From positions 4,650,001 through 4,714,000 of the forward strand of contig JAPEIS010000001.1 in the NCBI GenBank assembly GCA_029531795.1: a stretch of DNA of 64,000 nt, read 5' to 3'. Shown here in pieces: positions 43,132 through 56,732 of the stretch (the first letter of the stretch is position 1; every line of letters begins with the position of its first letter). The stretch comes from Sclerotinia nivalis (lineage: Eukaryota > Ascomycota > Leotiomycetes > Helotiales > Sclerotiniaceae). The position numbers were made by a program, and so were the translations under genes. Under the pieces are notes generated by a model, which worked only from the letters and a program-made list of their open reading frames with translations, searched no databases and was not told the DNA's origin.

Positions 43132-46100
43132 AAACAGTATTTAAGAATTTCTTCATCTGACGAACAGACCAACCGTCCAAGCGATACCATAAACATGACG
43201 CTAAATATATCAAGCAAGAAAGCAAGCTCCGTCTCATCAAATTCACCAGTCTCTTGAAAAGAACCTCCAAACAAAATCAATCGGCCAGGAAAATCACAAA
43301 AAAAGTAGTGCATGCTCTTGCTTTCGCTTCTCGTCATGAACTGTGGCGAACCACAGCTGATCTTTGACGCGGGCCTGGTCAGGACACGCGTTAAAGGTAC
43401 CAACTCGACCATTTGACTTGACCCCATCAATCTGCTTTATGATGGAAGCGAGCTTCTTCGCATACCCGTCAGGATGAAGGTACGTGTGATGACTATCAAT
43501 GGATAGTTGAAGCGAAGGCGGTGAGTTTGTGGACAGAATGCATGGTGTGAATAACGTGCACGATAAGAGTAGATGATAGCTGGGATGTTCTTTATCTCTG
43601 TATTTTTTCTGGGGATTCAGATGCTAATAGTCCATACTTGTGTTTATGGAAGTGCTTGAGATCTTGCATGCGGCCTGCAGTTTGCGTATTGCCTGCGATG
43701 GTGACTTGGGATAAAGGGAACTTGGAGGTGCTATATTAGTAATGCACATCTCTGATGATAAATGTCAACCAATATGGCTTTCTACTCGATTCTATCCTTT
43801 TCTTAGTGGAAATCAAAATTCAGATGACTTTTATGTTTTATGTTTTCTATGATATTGACTGATTATGCATTCATTATCATTTTTGGATTGGCGAAGGAGG
43901 GGAAGCGGTATATTAAAAAGAAAGCGTATTACTCATTTCTCATTGCTTATTGTTCATTGCTCATTGCTCATTCCATTTTTTGCTCTTAGTGATACCGGAT
44001 GGTTTTTAAGTGAAGGACTCCAGAGTGGATTGAAATATTTTTGGAGTGTACAAAAAAATCGCGAATGAGAACGGAAATTCCTTATTCTCAGCGATTATTT
44101 CTGACGATCAACCCACCGGTTCGCTGCTCTCACTACCAACAATAAAGCGAAGGCTCAAGGCAGCTCAAGTATTCTACCGCCTAAAAACCACGGAGCATTG
44201 ACAGATAAACCTCTCATACCTCGCGAACACAGCTTCCAACTTTGATCCATGCAGTTCCGCAATTTTTCAGATCTTTTATATCGGCGATCCGACTCCGATA
44301 TCCTAAAAGAGATTTCCGGCAATCATTTTGCTTTGTGCTATGGCTGCAATCGATATAGGGAGCCAAAGGCTTCGTGGTTCTATATGGCACTTTGTATCAC
44401 CATGTGCTGATATGAAAATATGTGATCAAGTCTCATTAGCGTCACGCCTCGGGCAAGCCGTAAAGTCTCTCGTTTAACAGCAATGGATACTGGCAGGTAG
44501 TAGGCAGAGCTTGTGTGTGGCGTGGTGGCACTATTTTGCTGAAATGAGCGAATCGAGTCCAGTTGGATACAAGTTACATCTAGCTGGGCTGTTTAATAAC
44601 AGTATGGAGATGTACTAGCCACTACGGTAGCGCTAGCCTCCTTTCGCTTTGCATAAAACAGAGCCAACCGCCATAGCGAAATTAGCACATATCTTTAATG
44701 TGGAGCATTAGCTCTGTCACAATCGTACTCCTTTCCTTCGTGGAACTGTTTATTCAATAATTCAAACTGCTACAGAAACCGCAAGACAAATGCATCAAGT
44801 TAGCTTGGGTCATAACCTTCTTCTTTACTTTCATTTATCCTGCTATTGACAAACAATTCATCTGCAAAAATGCTTACACCATCTATACCATGGATCGATA
44901 AGATCATGTTAGCCGATTTTTTTAAAGGGGCGTAATGCTTCGAACTATGAGATCACAATACGGATGTACAAAGCTAATCACGAGAAAAATACACCCATAT
45001 CCTGCCCTATTACAATGAGGTGAGACAAATTCTGGACCGAACAGAAGAAATTGTTAGGAAGCGATGGTTGAAACATTAAGCACGCAACGAAAGAGTATCA
45101 TATTGATTTGTTGGCCGAACTTGTCCCCCATCATCGCCTAGATGTCACGGATTTCGTTTGTAAATTCAGAATGAAAAGGAACAACATTTCCTACGACAGT
45201 TTGAAATTCAGAGACGCCTTGATTTTTCCACGTTTTAACGTCGAAGATCTGATAAGTGGGAAGTCCTTGCTTCTCCTATTGAATACTCCAGGGCGCCATC
45301 CTCGGAACCTCTTCATCGAGGGAGACCTAATCCAGCAAACTTAAGCATTACGAGGGGTCTAATTACTCTTACATTCCTAAAGCACCATACAATTTTGTTT
45401 GAGGGAGATATGATAAAGGCTTACGGGCAATCAACTCCGTGGATTGAAAGGGGGAGAATACAGACGGGCGTGGAATATCTGCCATACCAGCGCCTATCAG
45501 TTCTAGAAACCCAAGAAAAGATATATCGCTTTCTCCTCCAATAGTGCGGTGCACTCCTCCACCATATTGATTTATCCACGGCCAGCATGTATCCAAAGCA
45601 GCTAGAGCCGCCAAGCCTTATAGATTACTCTGAGTATCCAATGATAGCTTCCATAGCTGCAGAGGCTCCGTATCGATTACCGTCGAAGGTTGACTTTAGC
45701 CCCCTCCAACTAATAGTCAACGCAAGATGCTGTTGCGTCAAAGACCACATTTAGGATCTGAGACATGACACTGATCTATTTGCAGATGCTATCCATGAGA
45801 TGTAACCATAGGGGAGAAAGGGTACTAGACTCTGCAGGCAAACTTGATCCCAAATTATTATTTTTTATAATCTGATAATGCTGAATTATTGTATTTCAAG
45901 ATTTTATTATTTTTATTTATCATTGAAAGAGTTATTGAATACTTCATTTTGTAGAAGAAAACTTAGTTTTTGCAGAGATTCTGTCACGAATTTGATTGAT
46001 GTATAGTAAGTAGATTCCAGAACTCTTATATGCGATATTAATTCAGATACTCCACGGTTTGAATAGTGTTAGTATTTTTAAATGTTTCTGATTGTTTTCA

Positions 46101-46419
46101 AGCGGGCGATTTTCATACAATGCCATGGCATTCATGAATTGTCATGGGCGACGGCAATCTATTGTATGTCACATGGACAGTGACACGAGGATCTCACTCC
46201 TCCAATTTAATTACCAGTCTCGATCGTTGTACTGATATATCGCGATGTTGCGAATGACTCACTCCTGGCTCCTAAATTTTACTCTCTGATTATGTTTTGG
46301 AGCTAGATACTCGGATCTGATTCCAAAGAGTGCGTACGCACGTGAATGTCATGTGATGTCTGTGCCGCTCGCACCAATTGTTCCCTCTTCGCACGGTTTC
46401 ATCGCGACATCACAACATC
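43132..46419. other. Gene-poor region with a decayed gene
   Basis: 3.3 kb without an intact gene. The part 45108-45805 holds a decayed coding sequence listed separately. The rest (43.1-45.1 kb and 45.8-46.4 kb) shows no supported feature. Confidence 0.4.
45108..45805 (+). pseudogene. Decayed fungal gene of unknown function
   Basis: Two protein-like segments lie in different frames. The first (45108-45344) includes YDSLKFRDALIFPRFNVEDL and LLLLLNTPGRHPRNLFIEGD. The second (45632-45805) includes MIASIAAEAPYRLPSKVDF, then an in-frame TAG at 45752, then DLRHDTDLFADAIHEM. The style matches a widespread large fungal protein of unknown role (region with FxHADL-like and RxDPGYF-like blocks), recalled from general familiarity, not from a search. 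With a stop, a frame change and no start it is best read as a relic. Confidence 0.5.
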
Positions 46420-47947
46420 ATGGCAAGTAACCGTATTAGAACCCCTCCTCACCTCATGTCATCTCGACGCCAAGCCAACACAGCAAGCACGCGTATTGGA
46501 CCAAGGGGTAGAACGAATACCGCACGATACCAACCATGGCTTAACGGGATGTCCCACGGGATGAGGAGTATACACGACCGTCGTCGACCTCATCTGTATC
46601 CAAATGTTGTTACTGATACTTTCCTGCTTAACGAATGCCACCAATGTCGCTCCATGCAAGATTTTCACCTTCAGCAATCTATCGCAGAGTCTGCTGATCC
46701 ATATCTATTATCTGCGCGACCATCCACCATCCCGGAATTTCGTAAATTTTCCCTTCTCCCTTTTGAAATCCAGCACGAGATATGGTCCTTAGCGTCTCTT
46801 CACCCTCGTACCATCCCCATTCTAACTCACTGGACGCCCCCTGTCCCCTCGGATCCCTGGGAAACGCGTACCATAGATATAACCCCGCTCGCTCGCATTC
46901 CACCGCTTTTACACGCTTGCTCCTCCTCACGAGCAATTGCCCTTTCCACATATTTCATTGTGGGCACCGACCCTCGTAACCTTGGTGGTGACATATTGGT
47001 TGGTGAATCTGATGATGCTGATGATTATGATGATGGTCTTCCCTTTGATCGAGATTATGAAGGTTATCGAGGATTTACATCAACCTATCAGTTGATACAT
47101 TATATTTCACTGCACATATGGAAACTCACAGTTTCGAATATCACAATCTTCACGATAAAGACGAGTCCACGCGGTTGGGAGAATGTGCATCCTGTGAAAG
47201 TGTTAATTTTCCAATTGACCAAGCATTGAGATTGTTGATTGGAAGTATACATATTAGGGAATCGATCAGATATTTGGCCTTTAGTTTTAGGCTACCAGGG
47301 TTGGGACATTGGATGTTGGGAAGTGAGGGGCTAGTGGTGAGGGGCTAGTGGTGAGGGTTGGAGGGGAGTGAAAGGGGTTGCAGAGGATAATATTTTGTCT
47401 GGAGGGGGATGGTGATGTTGATAACGTCATAAATCGAAACTGCGAAGAAAAGATTCTCATTCCGAAACAAAGGCAATCTATTTCCAGACCCATCAACCTC
47501 GAAAAGGAATTGAAGCTCTGCGGAATTCGCGAATCATTCACCGGCCCTTCAGCAGGAAAAGGCAACGCCTTCTTCAAAAAATGCATGTCTAAATACTCCA
47601 AATTCGTCAAAAAATTCGAATCCCCATCAGAAGAGTGGCACGAATATTACAAACCGTCTGGAAGTCTCGGCGCAGACGGACGACCTGCCGTTGTTTATAT
47701 CGGTCCGTCAGAGCTAGGGCCACTCGAAAAAAATATAGACAGGCAAGAAGAAGAAAGGCTTGACGTTTTGCCGATTCTGGGTTTCGGAGTAGTGAGAAAT
47801 TTTGATGATGAGGAGGGGTTTGAATTTAAGGGATTAGATGAAAACCCATTCGCGGAGATGTGTTGTGATGGATATGTGTCTTCTGAAAAGGATGAAGCGA
47901 ACGAGAATAGTGTCTTTGGGTGTGCAGTGGTGATGGGCGAAGATTAA
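46420..47947 (+). pseudogene. 2EXR-domain gene with a frame break
   Basis: From the ATG at 46420 the frame encodes a leader with NECHQCRSMQ, the 2EXR signature FSLLPFEIQHEIWSLA and PPLLHACSSSRAIAL. At about 47072 the homology to the sister gene at 56.7 kb jumps frame: one missing base between CGAGG and ATTTAC would restore EGYRG then IYINLSVDTLYFTAHM. The second frame continues through GECASCESVNF and FSFRLPGLGHW. A possible 47-nt intron (47337-47383) then joins EGLV to RIIFCLEGDGD and the rest runs to 47947. Either this is a recent pseudogene or the missing base is an assembly error, since the downstream 200 codons are still open. Paired CxxC motifs are shared with the sister gene. Confidence 0.6.
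47327..47354. repeat. 14-bp tandem duplication
   Basis: The unit GGGGCTAGTGGTGA (14 bp) occurs twice in a row. It covers the donor side of the proposed 47-nt intron of the disrupted 2EXR gene and creates a stop in the unspliced frame. Confidence 0.7.
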
Positions 47948-49067
47948 TATTATAGATTGAGGTGTTAGCAAGATTATGCACTCCTTTTTGATTCCCGCCT
48001 GGTATGGAATCTATTGCATCACAGAGTTGGAATCTTTCAAAACTCATGTGTGTAATTTCTAACCAAATTTGAGAGATATTCAGATAATCTATTATTTAGG
48101 GAGTATTTAAGTAGATGATGTACAGCGACAAGTAAACTTCCGAGTTAATATCATACCTACTTCTTTGGTAAGAATTTCCTACTTTTATGGCACGTACCGT
48201 TTCAATATCCCACAAAGTGGGATTATATCTACTCTCGTTAGGAATAAAAGTTCGAATGACTGGCTGGACTTCCATTGCATTACAGGTAGTATAACGCAGT
48301 CATTATACATCTACTGTGAATGTAAAGTTCCTTTTCTTAGCATATGGATGAAATACATCATATCATCCCTAATCTCCTTAAATCGTCTGGTGCTAGATTG
48401 TTGAGATGCATATGTGAAGATATCTTGACGATGTTTCGATCCAAAATCTCTTAAGAACGCGCAATGGTACGAGATACTAATTGCGCAACCTGGAGTATGA
48501 TGGTAATTATGTCATTTCTACGGTATGGAGATTACAGCCCATATTGAGTCATGAGCAGCGACCCAAGACTGCAAAACCATTTGCAAGTTTGTGGGAGGCA
48601 CGATAAGAAGTATGATGGTGATAGATAGAACATAGGCAGAATACGACAGCCAGACACTCCTTAGGAAAGTACATAACAATGTGCCTGCTAACCACGAACC
48701 CTGGCCTCTCTCACTTTTCCCCTCAAATAAAACTCACAAAAACACCAAGATTTACATAAACAAGTAAGCAAAAACGGATTAAAAATGTGCAGCAAATCTG
48801 TTGCATTTCAAGCTGAATATGAAGCTAAGCTAGCAAAATGATTCAAGCCCTGCTATCTATGTACTAGCTAAAAAAAAACCAGCTGTAATGATCACACCCG
48901 TAACCCGGTATTCACCGTCTATTTCCCATCCAATCATCAATCATCAGTCATAATCACCTTGCACAAAAGAAATTTTTCGCCAATCCCATCCATCCCATCC
49001 ATCCTTTCCAATCCCCCCACAATTTCCACCACTCCAAGAACCAAAGCCCGCAGCGGAGTCGCGAAGC
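47948..49067. other. Intergenic region
   Basis: 1.1 kb between convergent genes. No supported coding sequence or repeat. Confidence 0.4.
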
Positions 49068-50074
49068 TTAAAACGCGGAATAAGTATAATCATTACCCAA
49101 ATTTGTAAGAGAGCCATCAGCATTACACAGAGAACCTTGAGGTTCCTCAACGTAGTCGCTGGTACACATGAACCAGGAGTAGCGGGAAATCCATGAGAGG
49201 TTGTCCATCCAGGGGATTACTTGGCTGAGAAAATATTCTTGGTCGGCTTCTGTGGCGAATTTCCAGAGGGCGAACTAGAGAAGGGAGGAAAAATGTTAGT
49301 AGGAGCTTGAGTTTGAGACGTTGGGATTTTGTAGATGGATGTTTGGATATAACTGAGAGAATGAGGGGGAATTTTTGTGTGAGGTGGATAGGGAGAATGA
49401 GGAGGTGAGAATGTATGAAATGAAGAGAGAAAATGAACAAGAAATAATAGATGTAAGCGAGTCAGACATACCTCAGTAATCCAAATTGGACGGTTTCCAC
49501 CAGCAGCATAAGCAGATCCAGCATAATTGTAAAAATCAGCCAAGTAATTCTGACCATTAACACCCTCATACCAATGAATAGGAACAAAATCAATTTGGCA
49601 TCCAGTGCACAAGCTCAAGAAAGATTCTAACCAAGCTAATCCACCAGCACCATTTGAAACTTGTGGAGCACCCAAGGCAACACGGCCGGCAAATGGTTGG
49701 ATGTATGTCTTCCAAGCGTCAACAGCTTGCTGAGGACTCATACAAGATTGGCCAGCTGCACATCCATCTGGTTCATTGAATGCCATTATATGACCTGTAC
49801 CACGAGTGATGGCGGCATTGACGTTGCTGGCCCAGTTGGAAGTGTGATCGGAAGCATCAGACCAGAGACAAGGGATGAATTCCATGGAGGTTGGAAAGGT
49901 GGATGGCATAGAAGAGTCCCAGTTCCAGCCCCAGTTTACTTGCGAGCCACCGCCGTTGAAATGTTGAATTAGTCCGACGTCGTTAAAGGGGACACCTCTC
50001 TTGGGCCAGCTAGCGAGGGTGGCCTGGGTCAGGAAGGCGAGGAGGAGAAGGGAGAGTTTCATGATGAAATTCAT
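49068..50074 (-). CDS. Secreted GH128 beta-1,3-glucanase-like protein
   Basis: Exon 1 50074-49472 and exon 2 49274-49068, with a 197-nt phase-0 intron, give 269 residues. The N terminus is a signal peptide (MKLSLLLLAFLTQATLAS, preceded by a short MNFI; the ATG at 50062 is an alternative start). The mature chain begins KRGVPFNDVG and has NWGWNWDSS, FIPCLWSD, the acid/base region MAFNEPDG, DFVPIHWYEG and the nucleophile region PIWITE, which are typical of GH128 (Asl1-like) glycanases. The intron falls right after that second glutamate. Family members hydrolyse beta-1,3-glucan of fungal walls, so wall remodelling or an extracellular role is likely. No C-terminal GPI signal is seen. An even number of cysteines suggests disulphides. 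Confidence 0.9.
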
Positions 50075-52552
50075 GGTGTATGTACTGTGATGAAGGTTAG
50101 CTTGAGTCGAGACTGGGAAGTGAGGAGTGGAAGGTTCATGTGAAAGGGGGAATGGGAACTTACATTTTAGAACTCAAGTAGATCTCGTGAACTAATATTG
50201 CTAAGATGGATGATGGACTTGGATCTGTCTGCATATGGTTAGAGACTAAATGCAACAAATATGAAGGGAAACAGCTTGCCAATTGATGGTGGAGGGATTT
50301 GAGGAAACAAAGGTTGAATATGAATTTACTTGTAGGAAGCAACTGTGTAGTAGATCGATTACTTAACTGGTAAGAGCTGATTGGAAAGCAGAACAGTGGT
50401 AGGTTGAAGTTACTTAGTGTTGTTATAAGAGGAAAAAAGGGACAGGGTGAGGATAGAAGAGGACTCTTTAATGCTGCTTGGAACTTTGCAGAAACCGAGG
50501 TTCTGGAGCTAGAGAACTGTTGAACACATTCTAGCAAGGGTAAATGGGTTATCCCGAAATTAGAAAAGGCGGCAGTTATTCCATTGAATCTGTTGATACT
50601 GTTGAAGTGGATCACAAGGCTCTAATTTGATCTACTGTGGAGGCAGCAGAAATGTCATATGGAGTGGAAGGATATGGTATTAGATCAATTGAATTGCTCA
50701 AGGGGATCCACAAGTTGAAGCTTAGCTTAAATAAAACTAATAGCTTTCTGAGAGGTTGTATTCAATATTGGTGTCTTCCGGGGCTTGGTACTGACTAGTC
50801 TTCTAGTTGTTGAGGATATGAAGTTTGCGTTGATCTATTTCCAGTGGGAAGAATTGTTCGGATGAGATGTCCTTGAGGGCAGAACTGAGAGCACGAAACC
50901 GGATGGGATGAGGTCCAAAAGCTAAATATTGGGGATAACTAGACAGAGTTGAGACTAATCCACCAATATTTGAGGTCTGAAGGCAGCCATCGAGAAACCC
51001 TGCCACCTTTGAGCAAGTTTTCAAACCCGATTTTAACCCATTAGATCGATCAATATGTGACTGTGATTGAGAGATTCTGATTCCATCAAACTACTTCTAT
51101 CTTCAGGAGCGCTACACATCGTAACTGGATGTTAAACGAGAAGAAAATATTCAAGGGAGAAGCTACAAGAACACATAACCACCAAGAAAGCTCTCAAGGT
51201 GTCTAATCAATCACAGCAATGCATGCACAAAGAGAATGAAAGTGAATTGTATGGTGTTGAGGTGAGAAACTATAGAGAGCTGGTAGTTCAAAAACATGCA
51301 CTGACTTTCATCCTTATTGTAGGATTCATCAAGTTTTAGCATACTAATAATGAGAAGCCCAATATGTATAACAAAATAAAGTGAACGATTTATATCTCTC
51401 ATGCTACTTAGTTTTGACAACTAGACCAAATGTACTCGAGGAGAGTCTAACTTTTTGAAATAGGCTATGGAGTCAATGTAACATCACACTTAATAGACAC
51501 TACAATTAACTGGTAAAAATTATAAATCAGTCAGCTACAGAGGATACCACTAGGCACATTCCTGATCACAGAACAGAACGTTCACAAATTGAACGGGATC
51601 ATGTGATGAAAATCACGTGCTCGTGAATAAAGCTGTCAGAAACATATCAAGCTTTGCGCCGTATACCTATGCTGAGATAGTGTATGGACTCGATGATCTA
51701 GAAGCTGCGTAGCCCTACCGTGGATCCCCCTTCTACGCTTAATCAAATCTGTCAAGGGTACCTAGGTTATCGCCATGTTCCTATTCTCCCCATGCTCATG
51801 AAACAGTGGTTGATCGAACCAGTTATAATTAGGACCAACCAATAAATGAATGGCACAACCCAACCTGTAAGCCATGGCACATTTTGGGCTTGACCGCTGA
51901 GCCTATAGATAGAATAGAATGTTCCAAGCAAATGGAAAGGGGTATGGTGCAGGGACACAAGTGAAGGCCGAGTCATGATCAGGGTCTCCGCCACTAGAAA
52001 TGAGGCTGTTGATGAAGTTTAGCTTTTGAAGAACTCATTCATGTCATTTCAAAAAGGCGAAGTAGACATATCTAACAGAGTGAAGGGAAGAATACTTGGT
52101 AATGGTTCTAATGCTGTATGATGTTTTGGTTGTGTGCATTATAACTCATATTAATATTAATGTATTACATAATACAGTCAAAGGTCTAAAAAAGCCAGGT
52201 CTATGAAGTCATTTCCCCTGTCAGCCAATAGGGGATTATGGAAAAAAATATTCTCCATTTTTTAGACAAAAAACATCCAAATCTAGAATTGATACTTCAG
52301 ATAATGCCCGGGCACCAATTTCAGTGATTGGGTTATACTGAAGCATCAATTGATCAACCAGGACCGCGACTCAATCAGAGCAATGATCATACAGCATTCC
52401 CATGAAATGTCCATGCATTATTCTAAACCTACTTGGATAGGACGGTAAGGTAACACAGAGAAGCACGCAGAGATATATGTCGTCCAACATCCCGCACACG
52501 AGATTGCGACAAAACCAACAATTCGTCCGACCATCGATAGTCTCTTGTCACC
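50075..52552. other. Divergent intergenic region
   Basis: 2.5 kb between the GH128 and SYG1 start codons. No frame has features of a gene. It should contain both promoters; I could not single out sites. Confidence 0.4.
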
Positions 52553-55500
52553 ATGAAGTTTGCAAAAGAACTTGAGCAGAGTCTTGTGCCAGGTGAGAGA
52601 TTCATTAGAATGTCAATATTTATATCAATTGAAATCTTACTAATTATCGCATAGAATGGCGCGCAAAATATCTCGATTACAAACAAGGCAAGAAAAAGGT
52701 CAAGGCAGTTGCTCGTGCTGCCCATCGTGTCAATTCATCCCCTCGAACAGATGCAAGATCGAATCTGAATCCTCAAAGTGGTAGCTTATACGGTGCTACA
52801 TCTCCTTTCGTCCCAAGAAATCCTCAATCGTCTCGAGCATTCAATGGAATAACCGACCTTCCGGAATCGGCTCCAGCAAGGCAGAATGTCGCAACACGAG
52901 AAACTGCGGAGAATGCGCCGCCATCGAATCGTACTGCATCAATACCAATCGCCAAAAAGCTTGTACCAACAGATCATACAAATAATGGGACATACGGTAG
53001 CTTTGTGCCAACCCCTCCGTCGATGGACATGCATGCGTTTGAACTTCCGGATCCAGCGATACGACCGGACTCTCCACTCGAAACTTTAGAGCATTCTATG
53101 TCCACAGTTACCCCCCGAAGACGTTCTCTTGAGATAGAAATACCAGAAAGGACACCAGAAAGGACACCAGAAAGGACGCCTACGGCACTGCCCCAGAATG
53201 CATATGAAGTTGGAACAACATCAAGTCCCATTAGACCTACATTTGCTTCATTGAGACGCCCTGGTTCGCGCCCTGGTTCGCAGGACGGACGGCCAAATTT
53301 GAAACGAATTTTCTCAGTCGGTACTCCCTTGTCTAAACCCCACAGTCGCCCAGACGTGGACATGGTTGCCTTTGATCATATACGAATACGTCAGCAAGAA
53401 TTCTTTTCATGGATGGAGAAAGAGCTCGAAAAGGTTGAAGTATTTTATAGATCCAAGGAGGATGAGGCAGGAACTCGATTACAGGTTCTAAGGGAGCAAC
53501 TGCATGAAATGCGTAATCGTAGAATACAAGAAGTGGCGGACGCAGAACAGGCAAAGGCAATACGCAAGGATGATGAACGCTCCGCAAGCCGAAGAATATC
53601 TCGTGTACATCCTAGAGATGAAGATTCAAACGAACATTCCTCTAAAGATCATCGAAATGCTTGGTTAGTGCCGCTTGGAAGATTGGTAGACAACGCAAAA
53701 GCAACAGCTTTGGGGCCACATCCAGGATCCAACTCGAGGGCTTTAGCAAGCATGAAAAACTCACCTGAGTTGCAATTTAAGTCTCACCCAGATGACTTCA
53801 TTACGACGAATGGTAACCGTGATTATATAAGACGGCCTCATGAGAACGATGTATCCTATCGAACTGCAAAACGAAAATTGAAGCTAGCGCTTCAAGAATA
53901 TTATCGAGGTATGGAACTCCTCAAGTCGTACGCGCTTTTGAACCGCACAGCGTTCCGTAAAATCAACAAAAAATATGACAAGGCTGTCAATGCACATCCA
54001 CCACTTCGATTCATGACGGAAAATGTTAACAAGGCATGGTTCGTCAATAGTGACGTACTTGACGGACACATACATGCCGTTGAAGATCTCTATGCAAGAT
54101 ATTTTGAAAAGGGCAATCACAAAGTCGCTGTTGGAAAACTGCGGAAAACTGCTGGAAAGACAATGGATCAATCTGGTAGTGCATTCAGGAACGGAGTCTT
54201 TATTGGAATCGGTGCGGTCTTTTCAATTCAGGGAATCATCTCCGGCACTGAATATCTGAATCATCCTGATCCTATGATCAAATTTCAAACCGGCTATTTG
54301 CTGCAAATATACGGTGGTTACTTTCTTGCTTTGTATTTATTTTCTTTGTTTTGTTTCGATTGCAGTGTTTGGACTCGAAACAAAATCAACTACAAATTCG
54401 TCTTCGAATTGGATCCCCGACACGATCTGGATTGGCGCCAACTCAGCGAATTTCCAGCATTTTTTATTCTTCTATTTGGATTGTTTTTATGGGTCAACTT
54501 CTCGGGATATGGGACCCCAGAAATGTTCATATACTACCCTGTCATTTTGATCTTCGTTACAATCCTTATAATATTCATGCCCGCTCCTATACTATTTTAT
54601 AAAAGCCGGAAATGGTTTGTATATTCTCATGTAGGTTTCTTACTTTAATTTTCTTACCTGAATGATACTAACTGTTGATAGTGGCGTTTACTTCTGGCTG
54701 GATTATACCCCGTGGAGTTTAGAGATTTCTTCTTGGGTGACATGTATTGCTCTCTTACCTATTTAACGAGTGTAAGCCCCCTATCATCCGATCCCCATGG
54801 ACATCTCCCCTGACATCCCATAGAATATAGAGCTCTTCTTTTGTCTTTACGCAACATCTTGGCATAATCCTACGAAATGTAATTCTACCAATTCACGACT
54901 TCTCGGGTTCTTTTCTACCTTACCAGCCATATGGCGTTTACTTCAATGCCTCCGACGTTATCATGATACCAAGAATATGTTTCCTCATTTAGGTAAATAT
55001 CTGCTCCACATACTTGAAGTTTGTAGACGTTTGTTTATTAACCAATATCATAGTTAATGGTGGTAAATACGCTATGACTATCGTCTATTACGTCACGTTG
55101 AGCATCTACAGAATAGAGAGAAATAGGACCAATTTAATTGTATTCAGCTTCTTTGCTGCACTGAATGCAGTATACGTCAGTGAGTATCACATCTTTCGAT
55201 GAACCATGATTTTTTACTAAATACTATAGGTATATGGGATCTCTTAATGGATTGGTCTCTACTTCAACCTGGAGCGAACAAACCATTCCTTCGCGATGTC
55301 AGAGGCTTCAAAGCCACTTGGTGGTATTATGCAGCTATGATCATCGATCCTCTCCTTCGTTTCAATTGGATATTTTACTCAATATATACGCACGACCTGC
55401 AGCACAGCAGTTCTGTATCCTTTTTTGTCGCGTTGTCTGAAATTAGTCGTAGAGGAATGTGGACATTGTTCCGTGTCGAAAACGAACATTGCTCCAATGT

Positions 55501-55942
55501 CGTTCGCTTCAAGGCATTCCGCGATGTGGCATTGCCATATGATCTGGAATCTGGGGATTCCGAAGAATCCCAAACCACCACTCCTGCCGAGCCAAACGAA
55601 AGATCTTCAGTCCTCGAAAGAGAACGAACCCATACTAGCGGTCTTTCACAACAGCAGACCAATACCGGATCCGTACGCCGTCGTCCGCAAAGAACTTTTA
55701 CCAAAGTCCTGGCGGATGCTCATACTCAAGATTTTCAAAAGAAGAGGAGGCCTTCCACCAATGCTGGGAAGGATTCAAAGGCGGGCGGTGACGCCGATGT
55801 CGATCTCGGTCATGTCACGAGTAGTGAGGATGATGATGATGACGATGATGATGAGCAAGATGCACAAGATCGTTTGGCAGTAGATCAATTGGTTAGAACT
55901 GGGCAAGTCAAGGGCGAAAGGAAGAAGAGTAGAGGCGTTTGA
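52553..55942 (+). CDS. SYG1: SPX-EXS phosphate transporter, SYG1/XPR1 type
   Basis: Six exons: 52553-52592, 52655-54630, 54682-54771, 54824-54992, 55054-55179 and 55230-55942, giving 1037 residues, all junctions in frame. The N-terminal SPX domain starts MKFAKELEQSLVPEWRAKYL with the lysine cluster KQGKKKVKAV that binds inositol pyrophosphates. It continues after a long disordered insert at FDHIRIRQQEFFSWMEKELEK and ends in KKYDKAVNAH. Hydrophobic helices follow, then the EXS domain (MYCSLTYLTSNIELF, WRLLQCLRRYHDT, LMDWSLLQP, LRFNWIFY, RRGMWTLFRVENEH). The tail has an acidic run of eight Asp. Relatives export phosphate or sense it at the plasma or Golgi membrane. An ERTP unit is repeated three times in the SPX insert. 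Confidence 0.93.
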
Positions 55943-56732
55943 TTATACTAAGATGGAAAGTCAGTCCATATGTTGGTAGATGTTATGAGTTATGACGAAG
56001 TCGGCGTGGATGTTTTGGGTATACATTTGTTTTTGTTATAGATGTGATTAATGTTTTTAAAGCCCGAGTATATAACTTCTTTTCCTGCACAGCCTCTAGA
56101 CCATAATCACCGTGAGCCAGGCCTGAAATTACTTTGTCAGTATTGTGGTACGAAGTGCTATCAATAGAAGTGAAAGCATTTCTAGCCCGCCGTCTCCGAT
56201 AGAAAAGTCATTCTGATGAGATCAACGCATGGTATTGCTCCGCATTTATGCATCATTGTTCTACATAAAACGGTCCAGATACCTCACATCGATGGCATCA
56301 AGCAAAAAATCTCCTGGAGCTGATGATTACTTGGCCTTCGATTGGTATTACAAATTAACACTGCATTGTCGCTAGGAGTGGGAGGTCTGAGGAAAGTGGC
56401 GTACATCCCGCCTAACCCAGTTAGTTGATTGCAATCAGTACTACGTAAGTGATGGCAAGATACATTTCAGCGTCAAGCTCTGTGTGCGTGGGTCCGCTCT
56501 CTATATTAGTAATTCATTGCAATGATAAGGGATTAGGCTAGACTGGCGAGTGCCATGTTTGATGGAACAAGCCAGTCCGAAGTTGGTGGATTAATCACGT
56601 GCTTTTGCCCCAACCATTTGGGTCGCTCGCTAAACTGTCCAGGCGTCCTTCATCTTCATCTTTGCTACTCGCACTTTTTTGTTATCATTTATCTTTTCTT
56701 TTAGTATTACCTTCACGCATTTGATTCCTACG
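55943..56732. other. Intergenic region
   Basis: About 790 bp downstream of SYG1 and upstream of the fourth 2EXR gene. No coding signal. Confidence 0.45.
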
